A DNA stretch of 7,625 bases from an uncultured Oscillospiraceae bacterium (GTDB lineage: Bacteria; Bacillota; Clostridia; Oscillospirales; Oscillospiraceae), in NCBI GenBank assembly GCA_947631805.1, contig CANRNA010000082.1, forward strand, positions 1-7,625, read 5' to 3'. The translations under genes were made by a program, and so were the position numbers. Positions 1 to 5,219 of this stretch are shown here, one piece after another. Numbering within the stretch: position 1 is the first letter of the stretch; each line of letters starts with the position of its first letter. Below the pieces are notes generated by a model. That model saw nothing but the letters and a program-made list of their open reading frames with translations, was not told the origin of the DNA and did no database searches.

Positions 1-455
1 TTTTCCTCGGAAAAGGTCCCCGCCATGCTGGACACATTATGGCACCGGTCGATGAGCTTTGTCAATGTGGCCTCCCGGCTGGACAGGATCATGTTGTAAT
101 AGCGGGTCTTGGCCGTCTCCTTCGTCTCCCCCTCCATGACACGGAAGGTGAGCAGGTCCACCGCCCGGCGGACGGGCTCGTCCACCGGCAGCTCCGACAG
201 GGGCACGTCGCAGTCCTCGCACACGTCGTGCAGCAGTATGCTGGCGATGACGGCGTCGTCCCGGATGCCGATGCTCACCGCGTTGCACGCCATGGTCAGC
301 GGGTGGACGATGTAGGGCTCGCCGCTCTTGCGCGTCTGGCCCTTGTGCTTCTCCCTGGCGAAGGACAACGCCTTGAGGGTCTGGCCCATCCGGGCCCCGC
401 TGGCGTAGCCCCGCAGGTATGTATACATCTTTTCCGGGTCGAAGGCCGGTCCCAT
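1..455 (-). CDS. RelA/SpoT-type HD-domain protein (alarmone hydrolase-like), 3' end missing
   Basis: The first 151 residues of a protein that runs off the left edge of the window. They match the metal-dependent (p)ppGpp hydrolase domain of RelA/SpoT/MESH1-type enzymes. Visible motifs are KHKGQTRKSGEPYIVHP (His37 and His51), LLHDVCED (His76-Asp77 and Glu80-Asp81), and LIDRCHN (Asp136 and Asn140). These correspond to the metal and catalytic residues of the hydrolase HD fold, and all are present, so an active hydrolase is plausible. Members of this family remove pyrophosphate from the 3' position of ppGpp. Whether a synthetase or TGS domain follows cannot be seen, so it could be a small stand-alone hydrolase or a longer Rel-like protein. 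The ATG at 455 shares its A with the TGA stop of the upstream 111-residue gene (TGATG). A GTG one codon earlier (458) would instead give a GTGA overlap. A moderate Shine-Dalgarno, AAGGGGA, lies at 465-471. The family call is firm; the exact substrate is inferred. Confidence 0.85.
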   Translation of the reverse strand, partial: MGPAFDPEKMYTYLRGYASGARMGQTLKALSFAREKHKGQTRKSGEPYIVHPLTMACNAVSIGIRDDAVIASILLHDVCEDCDVPLSELPVDEPVRRAVDLLTFRVMEGETKETAKTRYYNMILSSREATLTKLIDRCHNVSSMAGTFSEE

Positions 456-790
456 CACTGTCCGTCCCCTTCCGCCGCCGTGTCGCTCCCTGTCTCCACG
501 CTGACGCTGGTGATGGTCAGGCCCACGCCCTGCTTTTCTGCAAAGCTCTGGGCGGCGCTGATGAGCTTCTCGGCGTTGTGGTTGATGAGAAAGGCCACCA
601 TCTGGTCCTTGCTGTCCTGGGGCAGGGCGTTGATGGTGGCCCGTACCACCGGCCCCGGCAGGGACGCCAGCCCGCCCAGCATTTTGGGCACGGCCCCGTC
701 CATCTCTCTGAGCTTGTCGCGCACCATGGGCAGCGCCCTCTCGGCGATGCCCGCGTAATCCACCTCGCCCACTTCCAGTACGATCTTCAT
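455..790 (-). CDS. small conserved-looking protein of unknown function (111 aa)
   Basis: I do not recognise this protein. It starts with a likely beta strand (MKIVLEVGEVDY), continues through a mostly helical middle (about residues 13-88) with a Pro/Gly-rich turn near 40-50, and ends in another likely strand (VGLTITSVSVE, about 89-99) followed by an acidic, disordered-looking tail. There is no signal peptide, membrane segment or cysteine. An AAGGAGG Shine-Dalgarno at 798-804 sits 7 bases before the ATG, which supports the start. The gene is coupled to the downstream HD-domain gene by a TGATG junction, so the two products are probably made in a fixed ratio and may act together. It lies 84 bases after the dynamin B gene, beyond a strong hairpin and a candidate promoter. 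It is a real gene by start signal, codon bias and operon position; its function is unknown. Confidence 0.8.
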   Translation of the reverse strand: MKIVLEVGEVDYAGIAERALPMVRDKLREMDGAVPKMLGGLASLPGPVVRATINALPQDSKDQMVAFLINHNAEKLISAAQSFAEKQGVGLTITSVSVETGSDTAAEGDGQ

Positions 791-825
791 GCTGTATCCT
801 CCTTCACGCTTGCTTATTTGACCGG

Positions 826-855
826 TCCACGGCCGGGCCGGAGCCCGGCCGTGGA
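826..855 (-). other. perfect 13-bp RNA hairpin with UCCG tetraloop
   Basis: A perfect inverted repeat: arms 826-838 and 843-855 (TCCACGGCCGGGC on either strand pairs with GCCCGGCCGTGGA) around a 4-base loop. On the transcribed minus strand the loop reads UCCG closed by a C-G pair, which belongs to the unusually stable UNCG tetraloop class. The 3' flank (ACCGGUCAAAUAAGC) has no U-tract, so it is not a standard intrinsic terminator. It lies between the dynamin B stop and the Shine-Dalgarno of the small-protein gene. It may act as an mRNA stability element, partial attenuator or processing boundary. The structure is seen directly; the role is inferred. Confidence 0.75.
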
Positions 856-868
856 TATTTCTGTGACT

Positions 869-897
869 ATTATATTACGCGCTCTCCGCCCCGTCCA
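869..897 (-). promoter_or_regulatory. candidate internal sigma-A-type promoter
   Basis: On the minus strand a perfect TATAAT (874-869) follows the TAA stop of dynamin B (877-875) directly. Exactly 17 bases upstream is TGGACG (897-892), which matches TTGACA at 4 of 6 positions. A start about 7 bases after the -10 box would fall near 862, so the transcript would begin just before the 826-855 hairpin and carry the 111-residue and HD-domain genes. A TATAAT in such GC-rich surroundings is notable, but the -35 match is partial and chance remains possible. Confidence 0.4.
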
Positions 898-2896
898 GAC
901 CGTAGGCGGCCCGCACGGCGGTGGTGCGCCCGGTGATCTCAGACAGGTTCTCCAGGATGGAGGTGTAGCTTTGCAGCTTCGCCTCGGCCTGGGCCTTCTC
1001 AGCGGCATAGTCCTCCCGGGTCTTCTGGATGGACGTCTGCAGGTCCTTGATGGCGCTGGTGGTGTTGGCGGATATCTCCTTCTCGATGGCGTCGAAAATG
1101 GTCCGCACGTGATCCCGGATCTTCTCGGCGATCTTCTCCTGGGCCAGGATCGCGTCAAGCTCCTCGCATGTGCTGTCGGCGAGGGAGGTCTTGAAGTCCT
1201 CGATCATGTCCCTGCTGAAGACCCGGTTCACGACGCCCCTGCCGCCCAGGAAGCCCACCAGGCCCCCCAGCACGCCCGCCGTCAGGACGACCGGCCAGCT
1301 CACTATGCCCAGGGCGCCGACCAGCGCACCCAGGGCAATATCCGCCCCAGCCGTGATCACGCCGCCGCTGACGCCGCCGATGAGGGCGCCCTTGGGCCCC
1401 GCGGCCTTATAGCCGGAGACGACGCTCCCGCCGCCCAGGGTCAGCGCGTTCAGGACCGTATCGATAGTGCCCATGCCCACGCCGTCCTTGTTCTTTTTGA
1501 AGGTGAAGCTCTGCGAGATGTTCTCCAAATGCTCGGCCACCCGATCGGCGTAGCTGCCCAGCTCGGCGCACTCCTGGCCCACGGCCTCGTTTACCTGGTT
1601 CTGGATGCGCTCGCTGTAGACCTGGAGCTTTCTGGATACCAGAGGCTGCATCTGCTGGGCCCATATCTCCTCCACGGCCTTCCTCCTCTTGTTCCCCCTC
1701 AGGTCCCTCCGGCTCAGGTCCAGCCCCTTGGCGGTCTGGCGTATCTCGCCCTTTATCTCTGTTACATATTTATCCCAGGTGTCGTGGACATTGTTGATGA
1801 TCCTCGTCTGGGCGGCATCCAGCCGGGCGATCTCCGCCTTCAGCTCCTTGTTGATGGCGGCCATCTCCTCGTCCGCCTTGGCGCAGGCCTCCTTGTACTC
1901 GCTCTCGTCCATGGTCAGGGGCACCAGACGGGCCTGGATGACATTGTAGATATCGCTGGACGCCTTGAGGATGGCGCTGGTCTGCTTTTCCAGCATGACC
2001 TTGCCCCGCTCGCTGGTGAGCAGCTCGTCTATGGCCCGCTCAAAGGCGGGATAGCCGCTCTTTTCCAGAAGCTCCGCGTCGTGGTTCTTCCGGGCCTCCA
2101 GGGCCAGGGTGGAGGACACGCCGAATATCTGGATATCCCCCAGCTTCTTGCGGAACTCCTCCAGCTTTTCCGGCTGTTCGGCGAACACCTCTTCGGCCTT
2201 GCCCAGGACCATCTCGCTGATGCGCTTGCGGATGACGGACAGTATCTTCTCCTGCTGGGCCGGGGTGTACTCGTCCATCCTGGTCACCACGAATATGACC
2301 CGCCCCACGTCGGAGGTGAGCAGCTTCTCCCCGAGGAAATCGCTCTCGGACTGGGAGAAGTTCACGTTGGCCGACAGCACGAACAGCGCCACGTCCATCC
2401 GGGATATCACGTCGCTGGTGGCTTTGGTCATCTCCGGGCTGTCGTTCAGGCCCGGGGTGTCGTATATGTCCACGTTGTTGGCGCAGTACACGGTGGGATA
2501 CCAGACGGTGACCTCCCGGACGTCCTCGGACTTCTCCCCCTCCTGGGTGGCGTACTCCGCCAGGTCCTTGATGTCGATGATCTCCTCGCCGCCGTCAAAG
2601 TACTCCACCTTGGCCTTGGGCTCCGGGTCGTAGGTGATGCGGTTGACGGAGGCGGTGGTGGGCACGATGTCCGACGGCAGCACCGGCGTGCGCAGCAGGG
2701 CGTTGATAAGGGTGCTCTTGCCCCGGCGGAACTCTCCCAGCACGGCCAGATTGAACCGGTCAGACTTGATGTGCTCGTTGAGCTGGTGGAGCGTGACGCG
2801 GCTGTTTTCCATGTCAAGGGTCTTGGCGTGGACCTCCAGCTTTGCCAGGTCCTGGGTCAGCTCTGTGATGGTCTTTTTGTAGCTGATGATGTCCAT
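875..2896 (-). CDS. dynamin-family GTPase B with hydrophobic paddle-like segment (673 aa)
   Basis: A bacterial dynamin-like large GTPase. The G motifs are all canonical: G1 GEFRRGKS (residues 54-61), G2 PTTAS (79-83), G3 DTPG (146-149) and G4 TRMD (205-208). A long helical region follows, with charged coiled-coil-like stretches around 325-365 and 575-655. Between them lies a glycine-rich hydrophobic stretch at about 486-552 (for example LGGLVGFLGG). It resembles the membrane-inserting paddle of bacterial dynamin-like proteins, which bind and remodel membranes in a GTP-dependent way. The start is well supported: a full AAAGGAGG at 2903-2910 lies 6 bases before the ATG. It is preceded by dynamin A in the same operon; tandem pairs of unequal dynamins often work as hetero-oligomers. 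Membrane association is inferred from the hydrophobic segment. The cellular process it serves is not evident from sequence. Confidence 0.92.
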   Translation of the reverse strand: MDIISYKKTITELTQDLAKLEVHAKTLDMENSRVTLHQLNEHIKSDRFNLAVLGEFRRGKSTLINALLRTPVLPSDIVPTTASVNRITYDPEPKAKVEYFDGGEEIIDIKDLAEYATQEGEKSEDVREVTVWYPTVYCANNVDIYDTPGLNDSPEMTKATSDVISRMDVALFVLSANVNFSQSESDFLGEKLLTSDVGRVIFVVTRMDEYTPAQQEKILSVIRKRISEMVLGKAEEVFAEQPEKLEEFRKKLGDIQIFGVSSTLALEARKNHDAELLEKSGYPAFERAIDELLTSERGKVMLEKQTSAILKASSDIYNVIQARLVPLTMDESEYKEACAKADEEMAAINKELKAEIARLDAAQTRIINNVHDTWDKYVTEIKGEIRQTAKGLDLSRRDLRGNKRRKAVEEIWAQQMQPLVSRKLQVYSERIQNQVNEAVGQECAELGSYADRVAEHLENISQSFTFKKNKDGVGMGTIDTVLNALTLGGGSVVSGYKAAGPKGALIGGVSGGVITAGADIALGALVGALGIVSWPVVLTAGVLGGLVGFLGGRGVVNRVFSRDMIEDFKTSLADSTCEELDAILAQEKIAEKIRDHVRTIFDAIEKEISANTTSAIKDLQTSIQKTREDYAAEKAQAEAKLQSYTSILENLSEITGRTTAVRAAYGLDGAESA

Positions 2897-2902
2897 GGTT
2901 TT

Positions 2903-2910
2903 CCTCCTTT
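2903..2910 (-). promoter_or_regulatory. consensus Shine-Dalgarno for dynamin B
   Basis: The minus strand reads AAAGGAGG, fully complementary to the 16S rRNA 3' end, with a 6-base A-rich spacer (AAAACC) to the ATG at 2896. It is the strongest ribosome-binding site in the window and sits in an unusually A-rich leader. Dynamin B is thus set up for efficient independent initiation, unlike the coupled genes upstream. Confidence 0.85.
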
Positions 2911-2930
2911 GATATTCTTTGGTATTCTTT
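2911..2930 (-). repeat. tandem 10-bp repeat in the dynamin B leader
   Basis: Two adjacent copies of a 10-base unit, AAAGAATAYC on the minus strand (2930-2921 and 2920-2911), differ at one position. They are followed by AAAG of the Shine-Dalgarno. The patch is strikingly A-rich against GC-rich coding DNA. It would leave the leader unstructured and could be a translation enhancer or a small slippage product. Confidence 0.6.
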
Positions 2931-2938
2931 TGTTTTTT

Positions 2939-2954
2939 TAAGGCTCCCGCCTTA
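2939..2954 (-). other. small hairpin overlapping the dynamin A stop codon
   Basis: TAAGGC and GCCTTA form a 6-bp perfect stem (2954-2949 with 2944-2939) around a 4-base loop; the TAA stop of dynamin A is the first half of the stem. On the transcribed strand an A-tract follows instead of a U-tract, so it is not an intrinsic terminator for this operon. It may be a weak mRNA processing or stability element, or chance. Confidence 0.35.
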
Positions 2955-5219
2955 GGTCTTCTTAAAGCTGATGCGATACGTTCCGTCCTCCTGCGCCGGG
3001 GAGGGCCCGTCCGGCGCCTTGTCCGAGGCTTTCTCCGGGGGTTGCTGGCCTATCTGCCGGAAAAGCTGGGGGAGTTCCGCAAGAAGGGCGTTCCTGATCT
3101 CCTCCTCGGAGGGCTCTGAATAGTAGACAGCTATGTCCCGCGTCCCCTTCACGACCATCCAGAACGGCACGCCCTGGTTTACGGACAGATTGCGCGTCTG
3201 AATGGCGCCGCCCTTGGCGTTGATGACGATGGCGTCCACCCACCCCGGGACCTGGACGGCGTACCATTCGCCCTCTCTGACCAAGGGCGCCCCCGGCCAG
3301 GCGTCAAAGGCGTTGCCCTCCTTGCCGGACCACGCCCAGCAGTGGGGGTCGGTCCAGTCGTCGGGGACCCAGAAGCGGGCAGTCACCTTCTGCTCCAGCA
3401 GCATCCGTCGCATAAAGGCGGCGTCGTTCCGGAGCTTTTGTATCTGCTCCTCCAGCCGCCGACAGGCGGTCTCCAGACTTGATACGCTCCTCTTGCCTGC
3501 GTCCTTCATGTCGGCGGCGTTGGGCAGCTCGGCGGCCAGTTTGTACATGCGCCCGTTCAGCTCATTGTTGAAATCGCTGCTCAGGAGCTGCGCCAGGTCG
3601 TTCGCCACCGCTTCGATGGTGCCGTGGGTCACATCCCCGGGCTCGCGGTTTTGCAGGCGCTGTACGCTCTCGGCGGGAAACAGCGACGGCGCGGCGGCGG
3701 AGACAGGCACGTTCCGCTTCGGCAGCGCGCCGCCCTCGGGCGCGAGCTGCTTTTTGGCTTCCCTCAGGGCGTCCATGACCGTCTCCCACAGGGCCCGGAC
3801 CTGTTCCTGCAGCCCGATGAAGGTGTGCCCCTGCTGGTTCGCCACCGGGACCCAGTTGTCCAGGACCACCTTCCTGGCGGCCTCAAAACCGCTGCGAAGC
3901 TGGCGGTTGATGGGGTCCTGGGCCACGCGGTAGCGGCCGGAGTCTATCATCCTCTCCACGACCCAGTCCCTTGCCGCCCCCAGCCAACGGTTGGAGGAGG
4001 ACGGATAATAGGGCGTCCTGTCCTTCACTTTGTCCAGAACGAAAGACTTCAGGATCTGGTCGCCGGATTTGTATCCCCCGCCCCTTTTTTCTATGGAACT
4101 GTTCACCGCCGCCCAGACGGTATCCTTCCAGTCCTTGACCAGCTGCGCCTGCCGCTCCTCGTAGGTGTCCAGGATGTTATACGCCCTGGCCAGCGCTTCG
4201 CTCCCGGTGTCTATCCGCTTTTGCAGGGCGGCGACGGTCCTCTCCACCACCCGGTCGAACCGGTTCGCCACGTTCTGCACGTAGGGCCGCACCTCCGTGG
4301 CAAAGCGCTCGTCCTGCTGGACGGTGAGACGGGTCATGAGCTCCTTTTTGTAAGGCTCGATGGCCGAGTCCTCCAGGTCCTCCAGACTGCCGGTGACAAA
4401 GGCGTTCAGGGCCTTTTTCGCCGACACCCCCAGCACCGCCGCCTCCCGGACGATGGCCTTCCTGGCGTCCCGCTCCTCGGCGATAAGGGAGCTGTCCCCG
4501 TCCAGGAGCTTTCCGGTCAGGGTCACGGTCCTCTTGCGCACCAGGTCCAGCACCCGCTCCCGGTCGGCAGGGGGTATCATGTCTATGAAGCCCACGGTGA
4601 ACAGGATGTGCCGGACGCTGCCCCCGTCCAATATCCGGCATACGGCGTCCGCGTCGGTCATGCCGAAGGGGATGCGGGCGTCCATGATATAGATGACCGC
4701 GTCGGCCTGCCTGGCATTTGCCATGGTCAGCTCCGTCATGTCGTCGCTCTCGTTCAGTCCCGGCGTGTCCAGGATGGTGATGTTCCCCCGGCAGAAGGGG
4801 GTGGGATAGCCGATCACCGCCTCCCGGATAAGGGAGGCCGCCCGCTCCGACTCCCGGCTCAGCTTGGTGACCCGGGCCGCCAGCATGGTGAAGGGGATGC
4901 TCTCCTCCCCGCCGTCGTGCATCACCAGCTTCGCGTAGGGGGCGTCGGCGTACACCACCTTGTTGATGGTGGCTGTGGTGGGTATCACGTCCGTGGGCAG
5001 GACGTGCATCCCCAGCAGGGCGTTGATGAGGCTGGACTTGCCCCGGTTGAACTCCCCCACCACGGCCACGGTATAGGCCTGGGAGCGGAGCTTGTCCATC
5101 ATCGAGTCGATGACGGCCAGCTCCTGGTCGTCAGGGGTCACGTTTGCCACGGCGTTTCGCAGCAGCTTCAGCTGGGCAAAGGCGTCCATCTTGTCCTGGC
5201 TCAGATTCACCTCATTCAT
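2952..5219 (-). CDS. dynamin-family GTPase A with C-terminal CBM26-like domain (755 aa)
   Basis: A second dynamin-like GTPase. G1 is GEFNRGKS (residues 55-62), G2 PTTAT (80-84) and G3 DTPG (151-154). At the G4 position, aligned to TRMD of its partner, it reads GFID (210-213): the Asp is kept but the Thr/Asn and Lys/Arg are lost. A long helical stalk-like region follows, with coiled-coil-like stretches near 320-370 and 580-615. There is no hydrophobic paddle, so unlike dynamin B it probably does not insert into membranes by itself. At about 613-697 lies a Trp-rich beta domain with the order FWVPDDW, CWAWSGKEGN, WPG, EWYAVQVP, VINAKGGAIQT. This pattern resembles CBM26 starch-binding modules of amylases, which is unexpected in a cytosolic GTPase. 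A charged, disordered-looking tail follows. The start is supported by GGGAGGG at 5227-5233, 7 bases upstream. The first 8 bases overlap the end of the Hsp70-like gene, implying coupled translation. Confidence 0.92.
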   Translation of the reverse strand: MNEVNLSQDKMDAFAQLKLLRNAVANVTPDDQELAVIDSMMDKLRSQAYTVAVVGEFNRGKSSLINALLGMHVLPTDVIPTTATINKVVYADAPYAKLVMHDGGEESIPFTMLAARVTKLSRESERAASLIREAVIGYPTPFCRGNITILDTPGLNESDDMTELTMANARQADAVIYIMDARIPFGMTDADAVCRILDGGSVRHILFTVGFIDMIPPADRERVLDLVRKRTVTLTGKLLDGDSSLIAEERDARKAIVREAAVLGVSAKKALNAFVTGSLEDLEDSAIEPYKKELMTRLTVQQDERFATEVRPYVQNVANRFDRVVERTVAALQKRIDTGSEALARAYNILDTYEERQAQLVKDWKDTVWAAVNSSIEKRGGGYKSGDQILKSFVLDKVKDRTPYYPSSSNRWLGAARDWVVERMIDSGRYRVAQDPINRQLRSGFEAARKVVLDNWVPVANQQGHTFIGLQEQVRALWETVMDALREAKKQLAPEGGALPKRNVPVSAAAPSLFPAESVQRLQNREPGDVTHGTIEAVANDLAQLLSSDFNNELNGRMYKLAAELPNAADMKDAGKRSVSSLETACRRLEEQIQKLRNDAAFMRRMLLEQKVTARFWVPDDWTDPHCWAWSGKEGNAFDAWPGAPLVREGEWYAVQVPGWVDAIVINAKGGAIQTRNLSVNQGVPFWMVVKGTRDIAVYYSEPSEEEIRNALLAELPQLFRQIGQQPPEKASDKAPDGPSPAQEDGTYRISFKKT

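Noticed and set aside
826..855. Rho-independent terminator after dynamin B.
   Set aside because: The stem is very strong, but no U-tract follows on the transcribed strand, so I describe it as a hairpin of uncertain role.
419..2941. Plus-strand open frame of 840 codons opposite dynamin B and the small-protein gene.
   Set aside because: It is antisense to well-supported genes with clear motifs and strong ribosome-binding sites. Its translation is low-complexity (rich in Gly, Leu, His, Val, Asp), as expected from the complement of GC-rich codons, and it matches no family I recognise.
2911..2951. A promoter in the A-rich gap before dynamin B.
   Set aside because: GAATAC and GAATAT are poor -10 matches and I found no -35 box at proper spacing. 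The A-richness is better explained as an unstructured leader.
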